NCBI GenBank assembly: GCA_020634575.1
Contig: JACKBM010000008.1
Location: 62,001 to 126,000 of the forward strand
DNA length: 64,000 nt
DNA from: Ardenticatenales bacterium
Lineage (GTDB): Bacteria; Chloroflexota; Anaerolineae; Promineifilales; Promineifilaceae
Reading direction: 5' to 3'
The stretch's first letter is position 1. Each line of letters opens with the position of its first letter. Shown piece after piece: positions 34,634 to 48,475 of the stretch. The notes under the pieces were generated by a model that worked only from the letters and a program-made list of their open reading frames with translations, had not been told where the DNA came from and searched no databases. Made by a program: the position numbers and the translations under genes.

Positions 34634-37600
34634 TTAATCAATCATAACCTGAGCGGCTGAAACAATCTTCGGCAGGGTAAAGAAGAATGAGCTCCCTTCG
34701 TTGGGTTCGCTCTCCACCCAAATACGCCCACCATGCGCCTCGACGATGCGCTTAACAATGGCCAGGCCAATGCCGATACCGCCGTACGAACGGGTCGGAG
34801 ATCCATCCGCCTGGAAGAAGCGGTCAAAAATCCGTTCCTGCTTATCCTTCTCCACGCCGATGCCCTGATCGGAGACTTCGACCTGGACCTCAAAATCCAG
34901 CTCCTGGAGACCAACGACGATGGTGCCGCCTTCGGGGCTGAATTTGATGGCATTGTTGATAAGGTTGTCCACCGCCTGCGTGAGCCGTTCCTGGTCAGCC
35001 AGGACCATGGGGGAGCTATCCGGCCGGTTATACACCATCGAAAAATCATGAGAATGTTCGGTTAACTGGTGCCCGGACACAGCCGCCTGCAGCAAATCAC
35101 CAATCGACAGCGCCTGCAGGCTCAGATTCGATTTTTCAATCCGCTGCGGCACCACAATGTCGGAAATTAACCGGGTGATAACGTTGGTCCGGTCCGTCAC
35201 GATCTCCAGCGCTTCCCGCTGGGCATCAGAAAGGACCCCCATGCCGTCATCCAGCAGCAGATCAACGTAGCCTTTGACAAATGTCAGCGGTGTGCGCAAT
35301 TCATGGGAAAGGTTCTGCAGCATTTCGTCCTTGAGGCGCTCGTTATCCCGCAACTCCTCGATGGCCATGGCCAGCTGCTCAGCTCGTTGCTGTAATTCCT
35401 CGAATAGACGCGCGTTGGCCAGCGCGACGCTGACCTGTGAGGCTGCGATGGTCAGGAACTGAACATCCGCATCACTAAATGCTTCCGGTTGTTCCTGGTC
35501 AACCGTCAGCGTGCCCAGAACGACGCCGCGGCTGATGAGCGGCACAGCAACCATGCTGCGGACAGCCGGATCAAAGAAGCGGAAATTCGGGTCCTCACGG
35601 GTGTCACGCACGTATTGCGGCCGGCGCTCGCGCACCGCCTTGGCGGAACCACCCTCATCCATCTTCAGACGCACTTTGATGAACTCTGGCTTCGTCCCGG
35701 CCGTCGCCTCAACGACCAGCTCATCACCATCAACGAGGGTCACTGTGCTGGCGCGGGCATTAAGCAACTGCTGCACCATCTGAACAGTGGTATTCAGCAC
35801 CAAATCAACTTTGAGGTTGCCGGTTACCTGTTGGGCCATATTGACCAGTGAACTCATCTGGTCAACCTGGCGCGTAAGCACGTTGAAAATGCGCGCATTT
35901 TCGATGGCGACTGACGCCTGGTCCGCCAGAAGCATCAGCAACAGGACTTCATCATCGCCGAAGGAATGCTCATCCAGGAAGGTCACGGTGAAAACACCAA
36001 TGACCCGATCCTCATGTTTGAGCGGGAAACCGGCAATCGCCGCCACCCCCCAGCTGGAAGAAGTATTGGACTGGTAGAGCGCGTGGCTGGCCGCATCGTT
36101 CAAAATCAACGGCTTGCCAGTTTTGGCGACCGTGGCGGTAATACCATTCTTGCGCGGCATCTTGACCGCCGGGTCCCGCCGGCCGTCCCGCCAGAGCGCC
36201 ATACCCAGGTCAAACTTCTCCTGGGCTGAATCATAAAGATAAATATGCAGGTTATTGATTGGCATGAGCCGCAAAGCGGACTCAGAAATCGTCTCCAACA
36301 CCACGCGCAGGTCAAGCCGGGAGTTAATTTGCAGCGCGATATGCTGGAACAGCTCCAACTCTTCCAGCCGGCGCTGCGACTGGCTATACAGGCGCGCATG
36401 CTCCAGAGAAACCGCCGCCTGGCTGGCCAGGTTGCGCATCAGCCGCTTGTCGCTGTCAGAGAAGGTGCGCGGGTTCTTTAGATCGCCAACGAGCACCATG
36501 CCGAGGTGCTGGTGAATCCAGCTCAAGGGCGAAAGATGCACTGATTTGAAGCCAACAATGGCCATCAGCGACTCTTCTTCCTCGGCCAGGTCCTGCCCTT
36601 CGATGAGGGTTGTGCTCTGCTGGGTCTCGTACAGGAGACGCATCAGCGGATGCTGGGCCAGTTTCTGGCCGGCGTCCTCGGCGAGGTCAGGCTGGCTGCA
36701 TTCAAAGGCCCGCAACATCAGGGAGCGATAGTTGGTATCCCAGAGGATGAGGGCCACACAGGGCACATCCAGGGCTCGCGACATGGAGCGGACGACGTTT
36801 TCCATCACCGCTTCCTGGTCCAGATCCGAGGTCATGGTGGCGTTGGCCTGGTAGAGCGTGGTCAGCTCAGTGAGCTGGCGGTTGGTCTTCTCATGCAGCT
36901 GGGCATTACGCACAATAATGCCAACATGGCCGGCCAGCGAGGCCAGCAAATAGTAATCTGATTCAGTGTAGGCGCCGACGACGGGACTCTGAATGCCGAT
37001 GGCGCCGACGAGATTGTCCCGGACGCGCATGGGGAAGCAGAGGATGGAATGATCCGGCGAGTGGGAGGCGAGGCCGAGAACCGGCCGGTCCGCAATCTGC
37101 CAGTCCGTGGTCGCATACGGCTTGTCGTTGCGAATAACCCAGGCCGTCAGGCTGGAGGTATCGTCAATGGAAGTCGCTGCCCGCGTCACCATTTCCCCAT
37201 TCTGAATGTAGCAGGGGAAAGTGATCTGCCGCGTCGCCTCATCAAGAATCGCTACATAACTGGTCGGCGCGTCAAAGGCATTGTTGATCTGCTCCAGGAT
37301 CTCATGAAGCGTGGGCTCCAATGGCTTGAGCGTCCGCACGGATTCCGTGATCCGGTATATCGTCTCCAGCTGTTCATTCTGCCGCCCCAGGTGGGCCCGC
37401 AACTTGGACATGCGGATGGCAATACCGATCTGATTGGCCAGCGCGCTCAGCAGCGTCAGCTCAACCGCCGTAATATGCACATTGTCCACTTCCATGTAGA
37501 CGGTGAGCGCCCCTTCAATCGTCGAACCGATATGAATGGGCACCACGTAACGGGCCACATGATTGCCATTGGTCAACTCATGGCGCGGGCCAAGGGTGAC

Positions 37601-38167
37601 GATGTTGCCACTCTGCAGCAGTTCCGCCAGGATAGGCTGCAAATCATTGAGGCGCGGCGGTGAGTAGGGAGCATTATCCCCCAGAGAAGCCAGCAAATTC
37701 AGCTCGTTATCAACGGCTTCCAAGGTCAGAACCTGCGCCGACATGCCTGGGAAGGCGGCCGCAAACCCTTCCTGCAGCCGTACAAACAGCCCTTCCAGGC
37801 TGACTTCACCGGAAATCAAGGCGCTGGTTTGGACCAGTAACTCGGCTGGCCCCTGCTCCTCCTGAATACCGGGCAGCACCCCTGCCAGCAGACCAGCAAC
37901 GAGCCTGGCAAAAGCCACGTCGTCGGCAGCCGGAGCGGCCGGTGTCTGCACAAACAACATGTAATGGGAAGAGACCGGATAAGCAAGCAACCGGGGATTA
38001 TTGCGTACCTGCGCGGAGATACCAGACAGGCCGCGGCTGATCAGACGAGCACGCCAACCCAGTTGTTTATCAAAGAAGGAGGTTACACAGATGGCAACTT
38101 CAGCCAGGGAGCGATGTTGATCAAGTTCAGCCTGAAACTGCTGGAGGTCAGTAATCTTTTTTTCCAT
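34634..38167 (-). CDS. Soluble multi-GAF sensor histidine kinase
   Basis: 1177 residues without any membrane segment. By recurring helices (ASLAGHVGIIVRNAQLHE, NLASQAAVSLEHARLYSQ, MLLADQASVAIENARIFN, IAASQVSVALANARLFEEL) I count five GAF domains, about 110-265, 280-425, 440-605, 615-775 and 780-930, after a divergent N-terminal segment. A HisKA domain (LKDEMLQNLSHELRTPLTFVKGY, phospho-His) and an HATPase domain (N box VDNLINNAIKFSP, G1 VSDQGIGV, G2 GGIGIGLAIVKRIVEAHGG) follow. No response regulator is adjacent, so it is an orphan kinase. Ligands could be cyclic nucleotides, redox cues or light; none can be chosen from sequence. Confidence 0.9.
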   Translation of the reverse strand: MEKKITDLQQFQAELDQHRSLAEVAICVTSFFDKQLGWRARLISRGLSGISAQVRNNPRLLAYPVSSHYMLFVQTPAAPAADDVAFARLVAGLLAGVLPGIQEEQGPAELLVQTSALISGEVSLEGLFVRLQEGFAAAFPGMSAQVLTLEAVDNELNLLASLGDNAPYSPPRLNDLQPILAELLQSGNIVTLGPRHELTNGNHVARYVVPIHIGSTIEGALTVYMEVDNVHITAVELTLLSALANQIGIAIRMSKLRAHLGRQNEQLETIYRITESVRTLKPLEPTLHEILEQINNAFDAPTSYVAILDEATRQITFPCYIQNGEMVTRAATSIDDTSSLTAWVIRNDKPYATTDWQIADRPVLGLASHSPDHSILCFPMRVRDNLVGAIGIQSPVVGAYTESDYYLLASLAGHVGIIVRNAQLHEKTNRQLTELTTLYQANATMTSDLDQEAVMENVVRSMSRALDVPCVALILWDTNYRSLMLRAFECSQPDLAEDAGQKLAQHPLMRLLYETQQSTTLIEGQDLAEEEESLMAIVGFKSVHLSPLSWIHQHLGMVLVGDLKNPRTFSDSDKRLMRNLASQAAVSLEHARLYSQSQRRLEELELFQHIALQINSRLDLRVVLETISESALRLMPINNLHIYLYDSAQEKFDLGMALWRDGRRDPAVKMPRKNGITATVAKTGKPLILNDAASHALYQSNTSSSWGVAAIAGFPLKHEDRVIGVFTVTFLDEHSFGDDEVLLLMLLADQASVAIENARIFNVLTRQVDQMSSLVNMAQQVTGNLKVDLVLNTTVQMVQQLLNARASTVTLVDGDELVVEATAGTKPEFIKVRLKMDEGGSAKAVRERRPQYVRDTREDPNFRFFDPAVRSMVAVPLISRGVVLGTLTVDQEQPEAFSDADVQFLTIAASQVSVALANARLFEELQQRAEQLAMAIEELRDNERLKDEMLQNLSHELRTPLTFVKGYVDLLLDDGMGVLSDAQREALEIVTDRTNVITRLISDIVVPQRIEKSNLSLQALSIGDLLQAAVSGHQLTEHSHDFSMVYNRPDSSPMVLADQERLTQAVDNLINNAIKFSPEGGTIVVGLQELDFEVQVEVSDQGIGVEKDKQERIFDRFFQADGSPTRSYGGIGIGLAIVKRIVEAHGGRIWVESEPNEGSSFFFTLPKIVSAAQVMID

Positions 38168-38267
38168 TTCCCGCTTGCCACAATCAGAAGAGTGAGCGTG
38201 AGGTAGCCACCCTGGTTCATTCGCTCATGAATGATTGACCGAATGAGATACGTATCGAACTAGCCTC

Positions 38268-38288
38268 CCCATTATGAAACATAATGGG
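38268..38288. other. Perfect 9-bp hairpin between secA and the histidine kinase gene
   Basis: CCCATTATG-AAA-CATAATGGG, 43 bp downstream of the secA stop region when read on the minus strand. It has no U-run on either side. It may be a factor-dependent terminator or a processing signal in the 163-bp gap; a GTACCATGGTAC palindrome lies at 38315. Confidence 0.5.
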
Positions 38289-38330
38289 CGGCTGATGCAA
38301 CCCCGCATATCGTACCATGGTACTAGTCGG

Positions 38331-42272
<3,942 letters not shown>

Positions 42273-42368
42273 AATGATTTCTACTTGATCAACAAAAACC
42301 GGGGGAAACTCGGCCCGGAACCCGAAGAGTATAACTCTATTATCTTAGCAACAGGTTAGCAACCGCGA

Positions 42369-43331
42369 TCACTCGTCAAACAGTTCGCCGACGCTACGCC
42401 CTTCGTGGGTGCGCAAGATCACCTCACCCAGTAACCCACATACACTGAGAATGGTCATATTGCTCAGGATCTTACGCTCCGGCAACGGCAACGTATCCGT
42501 AGTGACAATTTCAGTGATGGGCAGGCTCTGCAACCGCTCCGTCGCCGGGTCTGAGAGGACGGGATGGGTAAAGGCAACCCGGACCTCCTGGGCCCCGTTT
42601 TCCTTGACCACATTCACCGCCTGCAAGATGGAACCGGCCGTATCCACCAGGTCATCCACGATGATGACATTGCGCCCGCTCACCTCGCCGATCAGGGTGA
42701 GCGCCTCGCGTCCGGCATCCTCGCCGGAACCAAAACGCCGCTTCTCTACAAAGGCCAGCGGCAGCCCCAGCTGATCCGCATATTTGCGACCACCCTTGGC
42801 AAAACCCAGATCGGTCGTCACCACCGTGGTGTTGGATAGGTCCTTGGTCTTGAAATAATCGACGATGATATGACGCGCCGTTAGCGAATCACCCGGGATT
42901 TTGTAAAAACCCTGGATCTGGCCGGCATGCAAATCTAATGTGATCCAACGGTCAGCCCCGGCCGTTTCAATCATGTCAGCCAGCAAGCGCGCCGTGATGG
43001 GCACACGGGGCTCCGTCTTCTGGTCGCTTTGAGAATATGCCATGTAGGGCACCACCACGGTGATGCGCCCGGCCGAATCCCGCTTGAGGCAATCAATGGC
43101 GATCAGCATCTCCATAATGGAACGATGCACCGGCCGGGCATGGCTCTGGATGATGTAAACATCTTTGCCCCGGACACTGCCCCCCAGCCGAATCCAGATA
43201 TTCTCATTGGGGAAATTGATGATATCCCAATTACTGAGCGGCACACCCATGTAATCCGAGATTTTCTGGGCCAATTCCGGGCAACCAGACCCGGCAAACA
43301 GTTTGATGTTGCCAAAACCGTAATTGGACAT
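42369..43331 (-). CDS. prs: Ribose-phosphate pyrophosphokinase
   Basis: 320 residues from the ATG at 43331 with AAGGAG 7 bp upstream; the frame upstream to 43355 is not needed. Family motifs: SDQKTEPRVPITARLLADMIETAGADRWITLDLHAGQIQGFY, and the PRPP loop VIIVDDLVDTAGS. It makes PRPP from ribose-5-phosphate and ATP for nucleotide, His and Trp synthesis. PRPP is also used by base salvage, consistent with the salvage enzymes elsewhere in the window. Confidence 0.95.
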   Translation of the reverse strand: MSNYGFGNIKLFAGSGCPELAQKISDYMGVPLSNWDIINFPNENIWIRLGGSVRGKDVYIIQSHARPVHRSIMEMLIAIDCLKRDSAGRITVVVPYMAYSQSDQKTEPRVPITARLLADMIETAGADRWITLDLHAGQIQGFYKIPGDSLTARHIIVDYFKTKDLSNTTVVTTDLGFAKGGRKYADQLGLPLAFVEKRRFGSGEDAGREALTLIGEVSGRNVIIVDDLVDTAGSILQAVNVVKENGAQEVRVAFTHPVLSDPATERLQSLPITEIVTTDTLPLPERKILSNMTILSVCGLLGEVILRTHEGRSVGELFDE

Positions 43332-43379
43332 AGTTTGTCTCCTTCTCTCCTGCAAATCCAGTACCGCACCACTCTGACT

Positions 43380-44366
43380 TCAAGTGTCATCCCCTGCAAA
43401 ATCAGAGCGCTGGGGTAGTACCGCGGCCACCAGTTCGGCGGCAGCGCTGTACGGATCCATTTCTCGATTGGCGACTGCTGCGGTCAGTGTCTCTCGCGTC
43501 GCCGCCGGTACCTCAGCCAAAATCCGGCGCCATAACATCTGCCGGGCCAGCTGTTCCAGCTCCCGGGCGGCTCTTTCCTGTTCGCGTTCCTGCAGGCGGC
43601 CGCTGCGCTGCAGGTAATCAAAATGTGCTTCAATCCGATCGACCAGGGCCGGCACCCCTTCACCTGTCGTGGCCACAGTGGACAACACAGGCACTTGCCA
43701 GCTCGCCCCAGCCCGATTGTCGTTGTGGCGGTGGCCCAGGTCCAGCATCATCTGCAGCGCCTGGACCGTCTGCCGGGCCGTCGGCCGATCCGCCTTGTTC
43801 ACCACCAGCAGGTCAGCAATCTCGAGGATGCCTGCCTTACTGGTCTGGATGTCATCCCCCATGCCGGGCGCCTCAATCACCAGGGTGGTGTGCGCCAGGG
43901 CGGCGATGTCTACCTCAGCCTGGCCGGCGCCGACCGTTTCAATCAGGATGGCATCAAAACCGGCCGCATCCAGCACGCGAGCCATGCCGCGCGTCGCCGC
44001 GGACAGCCCACCGAGTTGCCCCCGTGAAGCCAGGCTGCGGATAAAGACACCGCTGTCGCCAGACAGGTCACGCATGCGAATCCGGTCGCCCAGAAGGGCG
44101 CCGCCGCTGAACGGGCTACTGGGATCCACGGCGATGATGCCGACTGTTTTGTCACGCCGGCGCAATTCGCCGGCAATCTGGGTGGTTAAGGTGCTCTTGC
44201 CTGACCCCGGGGGACCTGTCAGGCCGATGATGTGGGACCGGCCGGTCCCACCGTGTAACTGCTGAATGATCTCCCGGGCCGCCAACTCGTCATTTTCCAC
44301 TCGCGTCAAGATGCGCGCGATGGCCCGTCGACGGCCGCGGCGTACCCCTTCGATCAGCTCATCCAC
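43380..44366 (-). CDS. meaB: Methylmalonyl-CoA mutase chaperone GTPase MeaB
   Basis: 328 residues. P-loop [51 protein letters not shown] (G1 at 51-58), [33 protein letters not shown] (switch/G3 region) and VVNKADR (G4). MeaB/ArgK GTPases protect and reload the cobalamin cofactor of methylmalonyl-CoA mutase. It overlaps the B12-binding subunit gene by 8 bp, so they are coupled. Confidence 0.95.
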   Translation of the reverse strand: MDELIEGVRRGRRRAIARILTRVENDELAAREIIQQLHGGTGRSHIIGLTGPPGSGKSTLTTQIAGELRRRDKTVGIIAVDPSSPFSGGALLGDRIRMRDLSGDSGVFIRSLASRGQLGGLSAATRGMARVLDAAGFDAILIETVGAGQAEVDIAALAHTTLVIEAPGMGDDIQTSKAGILEIADLLVVNKADRPTARQTVQALQMMLDLGHRHNDNRAGASWQVPVLSTVATTGEGVPALVDRIEAHFDYLQRSGRLQEREQERAARELEQLARQMLWRRILAEVPAATRETLTAAVANREMDPYSAAAELVAAVLPQRSDFAGDDT

Positions 44367-44760
44367 TGCCGACGGCTCCTCGCACGGCCTCCACGATATG
44401 GCTCATGGAAGTGCCTGGGCCGAACACGTCGGCAACCCCCAGCGCCTTCAGGGCAGCCACATCCTCATCCGGGATGATGCCACCGACAAATACCGGCACA
44501 TCGCCCATTTCATTGGCCGCCATCAGCTCCAGGATCTGGGGAATCAGAGCCATATGTGCCCCCGAGAGGATGCTGATGCCCACAACGTCGACATCTTCCT
44601 GCAAGGCGGCTTCAGCCACCATCTGCGGTGTCTGGCGCAGGCCGGTGTAGACCACCTCCATACCAGCATCCCGCAATGCCCGCGCGATCACCTTCGCGCC
44701 TCGATCATGTCCATCCAGGCCCGGTTTGGCCACCAGGACCCGAATTCGCTCTTCACTCAT
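44359..44760 (-). CDS. Methylmalonyl-CoA mutase B12-binding (small) subunit
   Basis: 133 residues from the ATG at 44760 (a TTG at 44799 is an alternative). Cobalamin-binding signature [13 protein letters not shown] (DxHxxG with His18), GISILSGAH and [13 protein letters not shown]. This is the stand-alone C-terminal domain of a two-subunit mutase as in many archaea and Chloroflexota. The catalytic large subunit is not in the window, so it must lie elsewhere; the coupled MeaB supports the assignment. Confidence 0.92.
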   Translation of the reverse strand: MSEERIRVLVAKPGLDGHDRGAKVIARALRDAGMEVVYTGLRQTPQMVAEAALQEDVDVVGISILSGAHMALIPQILELMAANEMGDVPVFVGGIIPDEDVAALKALGVADVFGPGTSMSHIVEAVRGAVGSG

Positions 44761-44877
44761 ACTTGCTTGCCCGGCGGCCGGCGCTAATTGTGATGACAAC
44801 GACCGCCCAATCTATTGTAGGCAATTTCAATCGTTTCGCCTATGGGAGTTGACTTAAAAAATGGGTAATACTGGCGG

Positions 44878-45020
44878 CGGGGCGCAACCCGTTGGGTGCC
44901 CCTGGGCGCGTCTGACGCAAGCAGAGCAGAGCGGTTGGCCAGCGTAGGGTGGCGCGCAAGCGCGCCGGCGGGGCGGGCGGCAACCCTACAGGAGAATGCC
45001 TACCTGTCGGGTTGCGCCCG
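44878..45020. repeat. GCAACCCTACAGGAGAATGCC repeat, copy 1, in gene-free gap
   Basis: The 501-bp gap 44761-45261 has no gene. It contains GCAACCCTACAGGAGAATGC at 44980-44999 followed by CTACCTGTCGGGTTGCGCCC to 45019. A shortened inverse (GGGCGCAACCCG..GTAGGGTGGC) at 44879-44960 gives a hairpin-like element, and a GCGCGCAAGCGCGC palindrome lies near 44952. From 45040 on there is a second repeat type (GTCATCTCGAG..GAGAGATCTCTACG). Same family as 55592-55771. Confidence 0.75.
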
Positions 45021-45261
45021 CCCCGCCTCCCATCACCTTTGTCATCTCGAGCGCCGCCAACCATCCGCTACGGCCATCGTGACGAAGCGAGAGATCTCTA
45101 CGCTAATCCGTGTCAACGCTCAGGACTCGTCGTTGCCAACATAAGGCCGGTCAGCCGCTGAGATTCCTCCCTCCGGCTGGATGAACAGATGGGCCAACTA
45201 GAAGCGGTCGGAATGACGGTGATGCGGGGGGGAATGGGATCTGGATTGAACCTGCGCTGGC

Positions 45262-47295
45262 CTAGCGCCCCAGCTGTTCCCGCAACGCCTCGGGGGTGGT
45301 GACCGGCCGGTTACAAACAAACCCGCGGCAGACATACGCCGTCGCCTGGCCTTCCAGGCGGGGACGGTCGGCCAGGAGGGGGATGGGGCTGCGCTCGCCA
45401 CCGACGGCGAGGACTTGGAGCGGCCGGTAGCCGCTCTGGGCGGCTTTGACCAGCGCTTCAGTCTCCGGCAAACCGGGGTCGCCGTTGATGGCGATTTCGA
45501 CCGGTTGGCCCAGGTAAAGCGTCGCGGCGCAGAGCCATTGGGCAAAACCTTGAGCGTATTGGGCCAGCGCCTCATGCAGAGCACGCAGGGCGTCGGCGGC
45601 CGCGTCAACATAGCCGCCCTCGCCCGTGTAGAGATTGGCCAGCAACAGATTGTGGGCCATCATGGCGTTGCCGCTGGGCACGGCGTTGTCCTGGACATCT
45701 TTGGGCCGGAAAATCAGCGCCTCGTGGTCGTCTGAGGTATCAAAAAAGCCACCAGCCGCTTCGTCGCGGAAATGGGTCCGGGCGATTTCAATGAGCTCGA
45801 TGGCCCAGCTGTACCAGCGTTCGTCGAAGGTGGTCTGATAGAGGGCCAGCAGCCCGTCAGCCAGGTAGGCGTAATCTTCCAGGTAGCCGTTCAGCTTGGG
45901 TTCGTGGCCCGCTTTCCAGGTGCGCAGCAAGCGGCCGTTGTCGCGGCGCATGACGCGCTGCAGGAACAGGGCGTTTTCAGCGGCGACGGTGGTGTAATCC
46001 GGCCGGTTCAAAACCCGGCCCGCCTCGGCAAAAGCGGCCAGCATCAAACCGTTCCAGGCGGTCAGGATCTTGTCATCCAGCCCCGGCCAGATCCGCTCGG
46101 CCCGCACGGCATACAGCTTTGCCCGCGCTGCGGCCAGGCGGGCCTGGAGTTCAGCAACCGGGATCTGCTGCTCCAAAGCAACGGCATGGATGGGCCGCTT
46201 CACATTGAGGATATTCTGGCCTTCCCAGTTGCCGCCCGCCGTCACATCGTAATAGGCCATGAACAGCTCGGCCTCATCACCCAGGACAGCGCGAATCTCA
46301 GCCGGCTGCCAGACATAGAATTTGCCCTCCACGCCTTCGCTGTCGGCATCCTGGCTGCTGTAGAAACCACCCTCTTCGTGGCGCATTTCCTGCACCACGT
46401 AATCGAGCGTTTCCTCGACCACCCGGCGGTAATAGGCATCGCCGGTGGCCTGGTAGGCGTGCAGGTAGACGCGGGCCAGCTGGGCGTTGTCGTAGAGCAT
46501 TTTCTCAAAATGGGGGACCAGCCATTCGTTATCGGTCGAGTAGCGGGCAAAGCCGCCGCCAAGATGGTCGTACATGCCGCCATCGGCCATGCGCCGCAGG
46601 GTGGTTTCGGCCATGTGCAAAGCATCGGGTGAGCCGGTCAGGTGATGATAGCGGAGCAGGAATTCCAGGATCATCGGCTGGGGGAACTTGGGCGCGCCAC
46701 CAAAACCGCCACGCTGGCTGTCAAAACGACGGGCCAGGCCAGCCACGGCCTGGTCGAGCAACTCCTGGTTCAGCTCCGCCTCGCCGCCTTCCATACCGAA
46801 GGTGCGGCTGATGTGCTCTTTCATCTGGGCGGCGTTGGTGAGAATATCGTCCCGCTTGGTCTGCCAGGCGTTGATGACTGCCTCCAGCACCTGGCGAAAG
46901 CTGGGCATGCCGTGGCGCGGGACGGGCGGGAAGTAGGTGCCGCCGTAGAATGGTTCACCGGCCGGTGTCATCACCACCGTCATCGGCCAGCCGCCCTGCC
47001 CGGTCATCGCCTGCACCGCCGTCATGTAGATGTTGTCGATGTCGGGCCGCTCCTCACGGTCAACCTTGACATTGACAAAATGCTCATTCATGTAGGCGGC
47101 CGTGGCCGGATCTTCAAACGATTCATGGGCCATCACATGGCACCAATGGCAGGCGGCATAACCCACGCTGAGCAAAATCGGCTTGTCCAGCTCACGCGCC
47201 AGCGCCAGCGCCTCCTCGCCCCAGGGATACCAATCCACCGGGTTATCAGCGTGCTGTAAAAGATATGGACTCGTTTCCTGGGCCAGTCGATTCAT
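45262..47295 (-). CDS. DUF255 thioredoxin-like / six-hairpin protein (YyaL/SPATA20 type)
   Basis: 677 residues from the ATG at 47295. N-terminal thioredoxin-like domain: [40 protein letters not shown] with the CHWC pair Cys49/Cys52, and [26 protein letters not shown]. The remaining 500 residues form the helical (alpha/alpha) barrel typical of the family, with [22 protein letters not shown] and [18 protein letters not shown]. This family is conserved from bacteria to man, with unclear enzymatic role. The upstream sequence is the CCACGGATT repeat, so no ribosome binding site is visible. Confidence 0.93.
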   Translation of the reverse strand: MNRLAQETSPYLLQHADNPVDWYPWGEEALALARELDKPILLSVGYAACHWCHVMAHESFEDPATAAYMNEHFVNVKVDREERPDIDNIYMTAVQAMTGQGGWPMTVVMTPAGEPFYGGTYFPPVPRHGMPSFRQVLEAVINAWQTKRDDILTNAAQMKEHISRTFGMEGGEAELNQELLDQAVAGLARRFDSQRGGFGGAPKFPQPMILEFLLRYHHLTGSPDALHMAETTLRRMADGGMYDHLGGGFARYSTDNEWLVPHFEKMLYDNAQLARVYLHAYQATGDAYYRRVVEETLDYVVQEMRHEEGGFYSSQDADSEGVEGKFYVWQPAEIRAVLGDEAELFMAYYDVTAGGNWEGQNILNVKRPIHAVALEQQIPVAELQARLAAARAKLYAVRAERIWPGLDDKILTAWNGLMLAAFAEAGRVLNRPDYTTVAAENALFLQRVMRRDNGRLLRTWKAGHEPKLNGYLEDYAYLADGLLALYQTTFDERWYSWAIELIEIARTHFRDEAAGGFFDTSDDHEALIFRPKDVQDNAVPSGNAMMAHNLLLANLYTGEGGYVDAAADALRALHEALAQYAQGFAQWLCAATLYLGQPVEIAINGDPGLPETEALVKAAQSGYRPLQVLAVGGERSPIPLLADRPRLEGQATAYVCRGFVCNRPVTTPEALREQLGR

Positions 47296-47307
47296 AAGAA
47301 TTTTTTT

Positions 47308-47424
47308 GCCACGGATTGACACGGATTTGGCACGGATTTCTTCTGGTGGATTGAAAGTAGCTGCGATTGGTTAACTGTCCAATCCCAAAAAGAAATCCGT
47401 GTTGAATCCGTGCTAATCCGTGGC
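47308..47424. repeat. CCACGGATT-family inverted repeat, copy 3
   Basis: Left arm GCCACGGATTGACACGGATT from 47308, right arm ending CCGTGCTAATCCGTGGC at 47424, with the same T7 boundary as copy 2 at 47301. The right arm overlaps the 3' end of trpA and encodes its last residues (KATD, stop). It lies between two minus-strand genes. Confidence 0.85.
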
Positions 47425-48227
47425 CTTCTCCATTCCTGCCTTCAAAGCGCCCATGAATTGGGCCGCAGCGGCGGGTTTGTCTTCAGCGGCGTCGACGGCG
47501 TTGATGAGGGCGCTGCCGACGATGACGCCATCCGCGAATGTACCGACGTCGGCGGCCTGGGCCGGGGTGCTGATGCCGAAGCCAACGGCCACCGGCACAT
47601 TCGTCTCGCTTTGATGCTGCCCACAAACTCGGGCAGCCGTGTGCTGACAGCCTGGCGCGCCCCGGTGATGCCGGTGACGCTGACGGCGTAGATGAAGCCC
47701 TGCGCCCGCGCCACGACTTTGCTGATGCGGGCGGGGTGGCTGGTTGGGGCCAGGAAATGGATCAGGGCCAGGCCCGCAGCGGCTGCCGCCGCCTCCAGCT
47801 CGTCTGCCTCTTCCGGCGGCAGGTCGGGCACCAGCAGGCCATCCGCTCCGGCTGCTGCCACATCTTTGACATAGGCGTCCAGGCCGTAGGCCATGATGGG
47901 GTTGTAATAGCCCATCAACAGAAAGGGCGCCGTGACACCGCGGCCGCGCAGCTCGCGGACCATCGCCAGACAATCCCGGCTGGTGGTCCCGTTTTCCAGC
48001 GCTTTCTGAGTGCTGTGCTGGATGGTCGGGCCGTCGGCGAGCGGATCACTGAAGGGCACGCCCAGTTCAAACAAATCAGCATAGGGGGCGATGGCCGCCA
48101 CCACGTCCAGCGACGTGGCGCGGTCGGGGTAGCCCAGGGTGTAGTAGGGCATCAGGGCCGCCCGCTGGGCAGCTTTGGCCTGCTGAAAGGCGGTCGCGAT
48201 ATGGGACCGGCCGGTTGCCTCAGTCAT
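47413..48227 (-). pseudogene. trpA: Tryptophan synthase alpha subunit, one frameshift
   Basis: The ATG at 48227 has GAGGAAATTT upstream. The reading frame is a normal Trp[30 protein letters not shown] (catalytic Glu), [23 protein letters not shown] (catalytic Asp), [14 protein letters not shown], to EFVGSIK. Near 47610-47612 the frame changes and the rest ([26 protein letters not shown]) continues in another frame to a TAG at 47413. Restoring one A in the AAA run of the coding strand rebuilds IKSETNVPV. It is either a sequencing error in a homopolymer or a fresh mutation. No other trp gene is nearby. Confidence 0.9.
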
Positions 48228-48475
48228 AAATTTCCTCATCTCCACAAAAATCTCAGCCGGCAGGGTAACCCGAACCGGCCTTCCGCGCAACAGTTTATCA
48301 TTCGTGAGCAATTTCGCCCCGGCCCGGCCAACTTCTAGACAGCAGCGCCGAGGTCCACTATGATGATGCCAACTCCAGCGGTACCGGAGAAATTGACCGG
48401 CGCCCGCCAGAGATTTTTCCGGCAGGTCAGGCGATAGAAATCACCTCAGCACAAGGCCGAGGCACCTGCAGATTT

